From positions 1,260,159 through 1,324,158 of the forward strand of contig LSYV01000015.1 in NCBI GenBank assembly GCA_001584585.1: 64,000 nucleotides of DNA, written 5' to 3'. The notes beneath the pieces are model-generated. The model ran no database searches and was not told the DNA's origin. It saw only the letters and a list, made by a program, of their open reading frames with translations. The stretch is from Gonium pectorale. Lineage: Eukaryota > Chlorophyta > Chlorophyceae > Chlamydomonadales > Volvocaceae. Positions 10,512-22,095 of the stretch are shown one piece after another (the first letter of the stretch is position 1; every line of letters starts with the position of its first letter). A program made the position numbers and the translations under genes.

Positions 10512-13500
10512 ATGAAAAGCGGACTGTCACAGCTGCTCGAGGAGAGAAATAGGTTTACCATCGAGACGCAGGGTTTATTGTACCCCACAAAGCGCCGTCA
10601 TGTAGCAGCGGACGAGGAAGTGGCCTGGTCAGACGATGATACGGTCGGGTGCGTGTGGGCCAGCCCTACATGCACGGCCCGGCAGACCCCAACGGACACG
10701 TCTTGCGATATGCAGGCCTAGGAGCCCTCCTGTTGCGCAGAGGATGGCGGCGCAGCTCGTTGAACTGCTGCAGCAGGTGCACGGGCAGGGTTGGGCCGGG
10801 GACGGAGGTGACCTGTCAGCGTGACCGCGTACCGCCTATGCTCCTGGACTACAGGGCGGAAGCGCCTGCACAGATGATATTTTGGAAAGGATGCTCGCCG
10901 GCTCTGTGCTAGCGGATACCGCAGCCGGTCTCGATGAAGCCAAGGACTACATCAAAGAGGTGGGGCCCAAAGCACCGAGATTGGGTTGCCTCCAATGCGC
11001 GTATGTAGACGTCACTGCTTGCTGCATGATAATTAAACTTGTCGTGCCGATGATGCGTATATGGACTGCAACCGTTCATTCAGATGGATCATGTCCCATA
11101 GGTTATCGGACAGCTGTACGGAGGACAGCACGGCACAATTGCTGCTGCCCCGGTGAGCGATGGTGCAGCTCGTCGGTCAACGGCTGCAGGGGCCAGGCCG
11201 GCCGACAGCAGCACTGCAAGCTCGGACAGCACGCTCCCAGCAGCAACTCCCAGCCTTGGTGCTGACCGGGCTGGTGCCCTTCAGCCTACGCTAACCGCAT
11301 CGGGCCCTGGCAGTGCACAGGGAGCTGCTGTTGGGGCCCCAAATCAGAACACCGCCGGACCGGGGCCGCCTCCATGGGCGTCGATGGGAGGCGCTGTCAT
11401 GGGGGCGGCTGGTACCAGCCGCTCGTCAGGCGGAGGGGATGACGAACCAGAGCGGCCAAGGCCCCGGCCGCACCATGGGCGCATTAAGGAGCAGCTGGAT
11501 CTACTTCAGAACGCGGACCACCTTGCTGCCATAATCTCAGTCGCAACAACTGCGGCCACCACTGCCGCGGCAGCTGCAGTCAAGCAGACTATGAACACTC
11601 CGACGCTGCCGCCGGGTGCCTTTGCGCGCATGCACGCGGCGGGGCGCGACTTGTCCGGCGTCGGCCCAGGGTCCGGGCTGCCTTCCGCGCTGCAGCACCT
11701 GTTGGGTACATACAGGGCGGCCGCGGCAGGAGGCGACGCTGATGCAAGCAACGACGGCTCTGACCCGCAACCTGAGCCTCGTGGCGGCAATCTTGTGTCG
11801 CCTCATCGGCGCCCCACTTCGCTGGCAGATAGATCACGGGAGAAGGGATCTACGGGAGGCATGGGCGCTGCCGGAGCGGCTGACGGAGAACGCCTAAATG
11901 ATCAGCGGAAAGGGGATCTTGTGCCAGGGGGCGTTGAGCCTGAAGATAGACAACTGGCTGGGCTGCGGCGGCAGCAGGAAGAGCTCTGGAAGCAGCGGCT
12001 GGCGACACCCTTGCTGCAGGTAGTCGGTGGCAGCGCCGCTGCGAGCAGTGACGCGAGGGCCAACGGAAGCGGCAACCTGCGCGTCGTGCGGCTGGGGGCG
12101 CCCAGAGTCTCCGCTAGGACGCCGCCTGTTAAGGCAACGGGTGAGCGGCCCTCACGGCACCAGGCAGAGGACCCGGACAGCGGCAAGCGGGAGGCCCTAG
12201 CCAACGGAGCTGCATTCGGAGACGCGGCTATGGAGCAGCGCGTCGGCCGCCGGACTTCGCAGGAACAGGTGCAGCAAGTACAAGGCAGCAGACAGCCCTA
12301 CACGCATGGTCCAGCAGCCCCTGGAGCTGGCTCCGGCATTGCGCTGCCGGCACACGCAGACAATGTGCCTGTGGAGGGCCTCTACGTTACGGGAGGAAAG
12401 TCTATCTTTGCGCGCACAGGCGCCCTGAATGCCATGGCTGAGGCACGAAGTGCTGCTGCCATAGCCGCTGACCGCGACGGCCTACCGGCGGCCGCTGGTG
12501 CGCCAGCACCGAGACCCCGCCGAGCAGACCTGCCGAACGATGTGCAAGAAGTCTTCAAGTCTACACTGGCACTGATTTCAGACCCGGACTCCGTACGTGC
12601 ACAGCAGCATCGCCCACCCGCTTGGGCGGCAATGGCGAATGTGGCAGACCGACTTGAAGCACAGAGGTACGATGCATCTAGCTGTACGAAAATACGTCTG
12701 CTGCGCCCTTACATGGCGGAGCTTGCCTTGAGCATTGCCGTTGGATAAGAAATTCACGTGAAAGCCGCTCAGAGGTAATGACCCCTTGCTGTCCGTATCG
12801 GAGGGATTTCATGACTTTCAACCTGGCGATGTAGGGAGGCCGAGGAGCTGCTTGGAGGTGCTTTCGACTACGCAGCAGCCAAACGGGAGCTGGAGAAAGC
12901 CAAGAAGACATCTCGCTTACTGCATAATGCGCCTGGGCCGGGCGTCGTTGGGGCTGGCTTAGCGCAGCAAGGTTTGGCTGCGACAAGCCTTCCGCTTCTG
13001 GGCCGCAGCGAGCCGCTCCGGGCGGCGCGCGCGACGGCTACTGCTGCAGTACCTGTGCCAGGTGCACCCGCGACGGGAGGTGTGACGCAGCGCGGCGGCT
13101 TTGAGGGCGTGCTCCCGCCGCCGCATTCGGTGTGGGATGTGGACGAGGCCTGGCACGATTTGGACGAGTTTACGAAGGTACATGACAAAACGTCACAACT
13201 GGGTGTAGCCCGCACCTGTGGGTTTACTTCATGGGCGATGCTTTGCATGATGCCTTGGCGTTTGCTACATTGCATTTCCGCTCAGGGATTTTCACGAAGC
13301 CCTACGGGTCACAAAGGAGCAGCGGCCACATGGCAGCCTTCCATGGAATAGACACCGGACTTCATGTGTACAATAGATGCACGTCCATGATGGAAGTTAT
13401 GAGTTGAGCTGTGCCACGAATGCTAGGCTCGGAGAAGCGCCAGCCGTTGAGGCATTCAACATGTATCCGGGCCCTCTGTGCAGGCCGTGGAAGCAGAGGT

Positions 13501-16500
13501 GGCGTATCGTGCCGCAGCCGGCGCAGCTGCACCATCAAGGCACACCGTGTCCAGTCCCGGACCAACGGAGCCAGGAGCTACACGGGCAGCTCGTACAGGG
13601 CGTTCTGGCCCTATGCGCGCATCTCTTGCGCAAACCTCTGCCTCGCTCAAGCAGCCAGTTGTCACCGATGGCCAGGCTGATGCGCCCCCGGCACTAGAAA
13701 TCAGCAAGAAGAAGATACAGTCCGGTAAAGGTATGCGCACCTTCCGTGTGCAGTCTTCTCGGATGAAGGTCCTGCTGTGTGTTATGCGCAATGACTGTGT
13801 ATGTTCCGCAGCCAATCTTCGTCGGGTTGGGTGTTGGGTGTCATGGCATAGTTTGGACCAGCGCCAATAAGGACTCACCCCGCGGCCCCCTACCTGTGTT
13901 CCCCTCCACGCAGTCATGGCATCAGCGACGATGCAAAGGCGGGGCGGCGGCCCTGGCCCGGAGGAGGCATCGCCTTCTCCTCCGCGTGATTCGCGCAGGG
14001 CGCAACAGGCGACAGGAGCCGTTCGCATTGCATTCGGACGGCGCGTTGAGGACGCGCGGAAATCAGCAGGAGATACCGGGTGCGTGATGCTTCAGGCAGG
14101 ACTCAGACTCTGTTTGAAAAACGCATTCTGCAAATGCAGGTGCACGCAAGCAGCCTTGTGCAGCGGCTGTGATGCGCCGGCTTTTTAGCGTTGAGCTGTA
14201 CTCTATTGGCTGCTGACATTCACGCCACTTACGGTACCCACAGACCGAAGCCTAGCTCCCCAGCCCGAGGTGCGCGCAAGGGCTCGCCGATGGCTCTAGC
14301 CAGCCCTGACCGGAAGCGCAGGGTGGGCGCCGCAGCTTCACGGCCCCCGGCGGGCAGGACCGGCGATGCCGAACCACCCAGCCCGGCAGGAACGGAGGAC
14401 GCAGTCCACCAGGTCTTAAGCGCTCTCGCGTCAGTGCTCTTCTCGGACGGCGACGACAGCGACGAGTCAGCTGCTGCTGCTAGGGGCGCTCAAGATAAAT
14501 CTGTCGCTGTGCCTTCAACGGCACCAGGTAGCGCCGGCGTGGCCAGCCTTGAGTCGGGAGAGAAGCCGGCCGCTCGGAATACCACCGGTGTGGCCATCCA
14601 AGTTGGGGATGGTGTGGGGCCAAGGCGTTTGGGGCTATCCGCTGCTATCATGCGGGATGCGGCAGTTGAGGCCCACCTGCATAAGGGCCGGTATGGAGCT
14701 GTCGACGCAGCGGTGGGCCATATCGCTGAAGTCCCTGCGATGCCACCAGCTGAGCAGCACCCGGCAGCCGCCACTTTATCGCCGCTGGCGATGGACGCCC
14801 CAGCCGAGCCAATGGCGGCGGAGTTCACTGACGCCGGCAGTGCAGGGCAATCAAGCGCCGTGGGGTCGCCTCCTGCAGCTGCAGCACCGCCGCCCGATCC
14901 AGTCGGCGCCACAACGCTTCCCTGGTTGCAGCCGGCCCATCAGCAGTGGCCCTTAACCAGCAGCACAGCGCGACCGCGCTTCCAGTATGTCGTTAGTACT
15001 TCGCACCCGCCGCTGACGCGGCTACCGGCGTGGGCGGCGTCGGCTGTTAAGGCTGACGGCGCACCCGCAGCGTACGCCGCGGCCTTGAGCACAGCGCCGG
15101 GCGGCTTCGGCATCGGCACTCCCACACGGAGCCGACCAGTTGATGCAGCAGCGGCACTCCCCGAGCGAGGCGCGTTGGGGGCTCTCCAGACCGACAGTAA
15201 ACCATTGTCAGCGCTGTGGCAGAGAGCAAGCACGGGCCACGACATCCTTCCAGCTACCAAGCTGCCGTATGCGACCGTGCGCTCGGGACAGCAGCTGAAT
15301 GCCTTCCCCCTGCCGGCCGACCCTGGCACCAACACGCACATCATGCGGCCGCAAGCGGCTGCAGCAGCAGTAGCGGCAGCTTGGGCGACGGCGACGGGTG
15401 GCACATTGGCGCACCGCAAGCACTCAGCTGGTCAGGCCAGGGACCCCGAGCAGGCGCTGCTGCAGGTAGTTGCGCAGTAGATTTGCCCAGCTGCGCTCCT
15501 CCTTGTGAATGCTATGACCTCGCATGCAAGGTGATATTGTCTCCCGGAGCTAACGGCTGCGTGCTGCATGTTCGTAGGCGATTGAAGATGAGGTGGTCGC
15601 CCGTATGGCAGCGGCGCAGCTGGCGAAGCAGTCCCCGCCCACTCCTCCGACGGCCCAGGATCAAGTCGGTGAGTCCTCGTGCGCTTATTTACTACAGTGG
15701 CAGAGCAAGCCGATTGCCGCGCTTCTACCTCTGCGACGCCGCCTTGCAGGTATACTCCCACTGCTCGTTGATTACGAGCTTACACGGCAGCTCGTGTGTG
15801 ACGTACTGAAGGAGAACATGCGGACCTTAATGCTGGGCCAGCAGGAGGAGAAGGGACCGGACACGAGCGAGGGTGGCCTAACGCTCGAGGAGGTTGTTGC
15901 TTCCCTAGCATCCATGCCTCCACTGCCCGCAGCCCGGCGCCACGTAGCTGTAGGGGACAGGCGCCCAGACGCAGGCGTCGACCGGTTGGGCGCAGAAGGC
16001 GAGCCGCAGCAGGTGCTGAGGCCACAGGCTTCCACCGGACAGCAGCTCACATCCCACCCGCTGGAGAAGGCATCAGAGCAGCCCAGGCAATGGTTGGAAC
16101 AGCCATACATGACGGCTCAAGCAGCGCAACAGCCAGAGACGCTTCCAGCGCCGGCTGTCATGGGTGAAACCGAAGAAGCTTCTGATTGGCAGGGTTCAGA
16201 GCCAGCGCTGTTGGCAGCTGCGACGGAGGTGCCATTAAGAGGCGGCTTTGCACAGGCAGGTGGTGCCAGCCCGCCAGGCGAGGAATCTTCGCTTCGCGAG
16301 CTGCCGGGCTATGCGTCCGTATCCGGAGCCAACAAAGCAGTCGCGATCCCCGCAGTTGACCTGCAGCACGATGCAGACGCCGCTTCCGGCTCCAGCACAC
16401 CCGGGGAGCAGGGGGGTCCAGCCGGGGTGGCGGGGATTGCCGTGGGTCCGCTCAGCCGTCAAGACTCGCTCGCAAGCTCTCTGACACAGGCGTCATCATC

Positions 16501-19500
16501 GGCACAGTCAGCAGGAGCACTAGCAGTACCAGCAGGCCCTGGAGCTGCTCAGGGCGCGCCTCGCGACGAATCGCCGATGCCCTTGTCCATTCCCTCGCAA
16601 CAGCTCACGCCATTACTGCAGCCATGGGAACAACACGGGCCTGCGCCTGGTGCTGCCGCACACACGGCATTCAGCCCTGGAGCGCTAAGCCTTTCACTCA
16701 TACGGCCAAGCTCGGCCCTTGTGCAAAGGCCGCAGGACCAGGGGCCTGCGTGGTCACCGTCCGGACTGGCTTCAGTCTCAGTGAAGCCCGAGGAAACGCA
16801 CGTCGAGAGCCGGGCCATCGGCATCCAGGCGCATGGAGTGCAGGCTCGCAGCGTGCAGGCGTCCGGCTCAGAAGCGCGTGCAGTGCAGGCGCAGGGCGTG
16901 GTGGCGCGGGGAGTGCAGGCGGCTGGTGCGCAGGGGCGAGGCACGCAGGCCTCAGGCATGCAGGAGCGCGCAACACAGGCGGCTGGTGTGAAGGACAGCT
17001 CTTCCCAGGCGGACCCGCCGATACCGCAGTACCTGCTGGAAGCTGCCCTAGCGGCAGGTGGGTTGTGAATCGCAAAGCTGGTTTCTCCTCTGCAACATGT
17101 CTGCTGCATTGGTTTATTGCTGCCCTCGGAACAAGGCTTCACCGCTCGTTGCCCTGCAGGACTGCCTCTAACTAGTTTTGGCCAGACAGCGTTGCCTGCA
17201 CCTCAGGGACTGACAGCGCAACAGCCGATCTTCGGCCCAGACGGTTCCATGCTGCCGATGCCTCGCCCTTACTACCTGGTTCCAGCCGACCCAACGCAAG
17301 GGGGCATCTTCGCACCGGCTCCAGGCTTGAGCTTCCCGCCGTACAGCAGGGCAGAACGCCGCACTGCATTTAACATACCCGGTCTCTCCAAGCTGCGCAA
17401 CTCCTCCGATGTAGAATCAAGCACGGACAGCGTTCAGCGCCACATTCAAGTGCGGTGGGCGCGGGTTGTCTTGGGGCTTCCGTTCCTGCGTGTTGGAAGT
17501 TCAAGTGAAGGTGGCGCTTACGTCAGGGACCTAAGTTAACACTAACGCTCGTGCACGTCTTGCCTCTTTATCTTGGAGGTTGAAACAGGATCAACGCCAA
17601 GGGAAGACCCTGCGCAACTCGCTTGCCTTGTCCTCCATTACCATGTGCTATGGACGCAGGCCCCTGCAGTACGAGTGCGGGCGGCAGCAGGGCCCTCCAG
17701 CAGCGTCGACAGCGACGACGGTCTCATGCAGCGCAGCTACGCGCAGCTGGACTTGTCATCTCTGACGGCTCGGCCCGTGCGCCTGGAGCACCACCGGGCA
17801 CACCTAGCCGAAGCGCCACCTGTATCGCGGGAGCTCTCAGATGCGCTGCAGCGGCTGGGCATCGGGCACGGTGCAGCGCATGGTTCCGCAGCGGCCCGGT
17901 CGCGAGGCTCTGCGGACAATGGCACCGCTGCTACGCCCGAAGGTGTGCGCGTTGGCTCCGGCATGGCGTTCGGCGGCACTGGAGCCGCGGCCAGCGCTCT
18001 CGCTTCTCTGCCGGGCAGTAGCATTGGCAGCCGGCAGGAGACGGGCGCTGGTGCCGTTGCAGTGCCCGCTTACCTGACGGCGCTATCGCAGTCAGCGCGC
18101 TCACTCCAGTCGGATCGGTCACATGGCCATGCCTTAACCGGAACCGGCCATGGCACGGCGCCTGGTGGCGCGCCCGCTCAGCCCCAAGCGCCTCTGCCGA
18201 AAGCTACGGCTCAGCAGAGCGCGCTAGCGCCACAACGTTCTGTCGCCGAGCCCGTTGCCGGGTCCACTCGCTTGCAGAGCAGTGACGGCGGCGACGCCGC
18301 TGATGGAACACCAGCGGGTGTCGCTATGGCCATTGCTACCGGCGTGGACTCGCGGAACAGTAGTGTTTCCAGCAGGGGAGGTCTCTCGGTCCAGCAGCAG
18401 CAGCTACTGGCAATTCACCGGAAAGCTGCTGGGCCATTGCCACATCAGTTCAAGGGCTCTGCAAGGGATGCGGGCGGTGAGAGTGATGATGTGGACGGCC
18501 CGGAAAGGCCGCCGGCCGTCCAGCCCACGTTCAGCTCAGCCACCCGTCTGACGATGCCCTCCAGTGCAGCAGCGTCAGCAGCAGGTGCACACAGAGCCGT
18601 CAGCGAACGCCAGGACTCGACTGACGATGTGGCCTCGCCGGCATCTAGCAGCCCGCGGGGAACCCTGCCACGAGGTAGCTCCGCTGCAGCGCGCTCCGCG
18701 ACTGTCTCAACCGTCGCCGAAACGCCTCCTCGTGCAGCAGAGCAGCCCGGCGCCTGCCAGGCGATTTTGGGCACCCCTGCTGTCGAAGATGATGAATACG
18801 TATCCGAAGACTTTGAGGACGACGATCCGGATCAGATCCATCCGGTCAGCTCCGGCTTGTCAGGCGACGAGCTAGTCGCCAGCGGTGAGGATCAGTTGCG
18901 TTCCGACCCTGAAGACTCGCACCGATCTGGGTCCAGCGCGAAGGGCAGCAAGCCGGCGAGCCCAGAATCTGGTGACCAGGTTCTGAAGGCGGAGGCGTCG
19001 CTCGTGCAGGAGCTCAGCAGCACGCATCAATCAGGAACAGGTGCCGATGAGGCAGCAGGGAAGGGCCAGGAAGGTGACGCCATCCCGGGCTCGGATAGTG
19101 CCGTGCCCAGGCCGTCATCACGCGCAGGCAGCGGCAGTGGGAGCAGCAGTCACGGTGCATCAGCCCAGGCCCTGCAACAGGATCCGGCGGCCATGCCCGA
19201 AGCGGAAGACGCCCAAGGACTTGCCGATGATGTTGACGAGCTGGACATCGAGGACTCGGTTCTCTCCGACGACGAGGGAGAGCTGCTCGGGGACGCTGAG
19301 GTCGGCCGTTTGCTGCAAGCTGAGGACGCTGAAGACGAGGAGGAGGACGGCCTTGCGAAGGCCCGCAGCGAACAATTTGAGGAGGAGCTGGTTGCTGCTG
19401 GCTTTCGCGGCCGCGGCGACTCTGCGCTGGTAGAGGAGTTAAGCAGAGGCTCCGACGTTGCGCTGACGGTCAGCTCCTCCCGAGGCCCTGGGACTCTTGT

Positions 19501-21081
19501 CCGCCGCGGCCCCGAGGATGACCCTGGCGAGAAAGAAAAGCGGCAGCTAAGCGGCAGCGACAGCCAGGCGGAAGTTCCAGTGGACAATGCAGGCGGTAAT
19601 GGCGAGTCCTCAGGCATGCCTACTTCACTTGCTGCGGTGCCCAGGAGCCAGCCTGCGCCACTGTCAGGGGCGGGGTCCTACACGTCCTCGGCTGCTGCAC
19701 GCGGACGCCTGTCCGCCCACCAGGGAAGCAGCTTATCCAGCGGCACAGGTGCATTAGAGCGTGGTAGCACGGCTAAAGGTGATGTGACAGAGGGCAGAGG
19801 CATTGGGGCCAGCAGCGAGAGTGGCCTCTCAGTAAGCTCCCAGGCCCTCGAGCCGCAAGCTTCGGGCGAGCTGATGTCGGTACTCACCAGCGGCGGCGGG
19901 AGCGGTTCCGCCAGCTCTCGTGGTGGAGGCCCCAGCCGAAATGGCAGCGCAGGCGTACATGATATCGCCAGCCTGCGGTCCCTGGACTTGGAGCAACGTG
20001 CGGAGCCTGTGTCTGAGCGGCAAGCGCGGGTGCCGCCAAGGGTAAGCAGCAGCGTCAGCGGCGCACATGCGACGCCGGTTCTGCCGCCGCTCTCCAACGG
20101 AGGACGCGGAGGTGCGGGCGCCGGACCCTTACGGCCAGTCCTGGCCCCGCTACAGCCGTCGGCGCTTCTTACTGACGCGGCGGAAGTCGATCCCGAGGAT
20201 GCGCGTCAACCTGGATCACCGGGTATGAAGTCCAGGCGCTGAAGTAACGCCACACTTGGCTGGTCGTCCCGCCGGATCATACTTGATACCAGTTCACGGG
20301 CAACGTAGCACTGAGGGGCCCTGCGCTTTATGAGGTTCTTCCGATCGGCAAATGACTGTTACCTTGCAGGACTGCGACCTTATCGGCGCCAATTCCATTC
20401 GGAAAACCTATGCTCTGCCATTTTACCGCGTGTGCAGGCAAGCCGCCATCGCTGTCGGACTACACCGGGCCCACAGGCCGGCTGTGGCGCCCGCCTCATC
20501 AGCAGCCAGACTCTCTCGCCAGCAGCTCCGAGACCCTCATGGCATCGAGCGAGGCCAGCGAGCGCCCTGTTGATCCTCTCTCCCGGACCTTGAGAGACGC
20601 TGACCAACGCGACCGGCCCATGGCAAGCGCGCTGCTGGCTGCGGCGGCGCGTGCGCAAAGCCTGGGCCCTCTAGGGTATCCCGAAGGGGCGTCTCTGGAC
20701 GTCTCGGACAGTGTCTCGGCATCAACGGAGTCCGAAATATTCAGCCTTGCGGACATGAAGCTGCAGCAGCAGCTGGCCAGCTCGCCCAACCCCGTGGCCG
20801 CAAGGCTCTTATCGAGGGCGCGGATCGGCAGTAAGAGGACCGGATCGAGGGACGGCGATGCAGACGGCAGCAACCCCGATTCGGATTCCGAGTTCGAACG
20901 GACTGACGCCCCTGGCCGCGGGCCTCCTTCCGTTGGGTCTGGGAGGCCCAGCGGAGGTCGGCGTGGTGCCGACCACCGTGATGGTGCAGTGTTCCGGCTG
21001 CGCCAATACGGGGCTCGTCGTCGCAAGCTGCTGCAACAGGTTCGTCTGCTTAACGGTTCGCTAGGATCACCCATGCCTTGA
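10512..21081 (+). CDS. Giant low-complexity protein, possible centriolar/ciliary scaffold
   Basis: Function not recognised. Thirteen exons join in frame to 2,908 residues: 10512-10648, 10743-10807, 10874-10959, 11102-12666, 12835-13177, 13484-13730, 13914-14079, 14244-15465, 15578-15668, 15750-17057, 17160-17449, 17660-20222 and 20438-21081. Most of the protein is Ala/Gly/Ser/Pro-rich and probably disordered. Islands that look ordered are the N-terminal helical part (MAAQLVELLQQVHG, DDILERMLAG, DEAKDYIKEVIGQLYG), a coiled coil at the exon 4/5 join (EAEELLGGAFDYAAAKRELEKAKK), and a helical block in exons 9-10 (IEDEVVARMAAAQLAK, ILPLLVDYELTRQLVCDVLKE). Exon 10 ends with seven decamer repeats. 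An acidic block (DDEYVSEDFEDDDPD) lies near residue 2216. The architecture recalls large centriolar scaffolds such as TALPID3, but that is only a resemblance. The exon 1/2 join is the least certain. Confidence 0.82.
16802..17011 (+). repeat. Seven tandem 30-bp (10-residue) repeats in the giant protein
   Basis: Seven ten-residue units lie head to tail in exon 10, at about residues 1658-1727. They read VESRAIGIQA, HGVQARSVQA, SGSEARAVQA, QGVVARGVQA, AGAQGRGTQA, SGMQERATQA and AGVKDSSSQA. Each ends in Gln-Ala preceded by Ile, Val, Thr or Ser, and most have Arg three residues before the Gln. The regular spacing and the fixed x-Q-A core indicate expansion by 30-base duplication under constraint. 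Confidence 0.85.
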
Positions 21082-21469
21082 GGACCTGTGTTTTTTTTAC
21101 CAGCATGGCAGGGTTCGTAACAACACAACTGTCCTACTTTGGGCGTCGACATGCACTGTGCGTGCCTTGCACAGTATATGCAACGGAGTTCCACTCAGTT
21201 GCCTGCAGCATAAGGTCATTGGCAGCAATCGCATCTCATGCATGGCGCCCCTTTCCTGTCACCGCAGATTGGTGTGAAGGACCCTCTTCTATCCAGCGCT
21301 ACGAGCTTATCCACTGACAGCTCAGCAAGCAGTGACGGTGAACCAGTGCAGTGATGAAACTTGCGCTGTGTGAACACTGGCCGTTGTGTTGTTGCACAGA
21401 TGTGGGTGTGGAAGACGTATTCATGGTAGTGCATGGGACGGAGGGTGTCATTTAGAAAACCTCGTGAGT

Positions 21470-21474
21470 TTACA
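21470..21474 (-). terminator. Putative TGTAA polyadenylation signal of G5K copy 1
   Basis: The plus strand reads ttaca. It lies about 620 bases past the TAA of glutamate 5-kinase copy 1, inside the predicted 3' UTR of the opposing gene. Confidence 0.35.
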
Positions 21475-21864
21475 TCTTAACTGGATCAGGGGTACGGGTC
21501 CCGACTCCATCAGACATGACATGTTACTCCATTGTGACACACACCAGGCTGAATCAACATCTGTATTCTGCGCCAGCACAGACCGAATTCGCGAGCATTA
21601 CCATGCATCATGGAACTACTCCTCATACCAACTACCAGCACGTTGCCACGTCTGCCGTAACATGCCAGTTCTGAGGACGCTATGGGTGCCCTATGCTCTG
21701 TACTAGTACCTACTGCTCGCGTCGCACGTGCATGCTTGTACACCTACATGTACGTTTATTACTGCCTACACCAGTTTCGCCATGCGCTGGTCATTCATGG
21801 TCACATACCGTGGGATTTGTATGCACAACGCCTCAAATGTGAGATGATTGTACATAGCTCTGGC

Positions 21865-21869
21865 TGTAA
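21865..21869 (+). terminator. Putative TGTAA polyadenylation signal of the giant gene
   Basis: TGTAA about 790 bases past the stop at 21081, with no earlier copy on this strand. Confidence 0.45.
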
Positions 21870-22095
21870 CACACGCCTTAGGTAGGGACACGCATGTTTT
21901 TAGTGCACCGGTATGTACAAGAAGTGGCCCCTCACGGCTGTTTAGGGCCCACCTTTCCCTCGCAACAAGCTACTCAGACAGTGCTCAATGCATGCAGTCC
22001 TCCTGTCCAAGCGGGCTGGGTGCACTACGTCCGTAATCACCGTCTTCCGTTCTGTAGCAAGCTCCGTGTGTAGTACCGTATCAGGAAGACCTTAT

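Larger units (their letters stand above)
21082..22095. other. Tail-to-tail region of the giant gene and G5K copy 1
   Basis: No gene is supported. A plus-strand TGTAA at 21865-21869 and a minus-strand TGTAA (ttaca) at 21470-21474 predict that the two 3' UTRs overlap by roughly 400 bases. The sequence is less GC-rich than the flanking exons. Confidence 0.5.

Noticed and set aside
16802..17011. A CRISPR-like array
   Set aside because: The repeats are in-frame coding decamers with no unique spacers.
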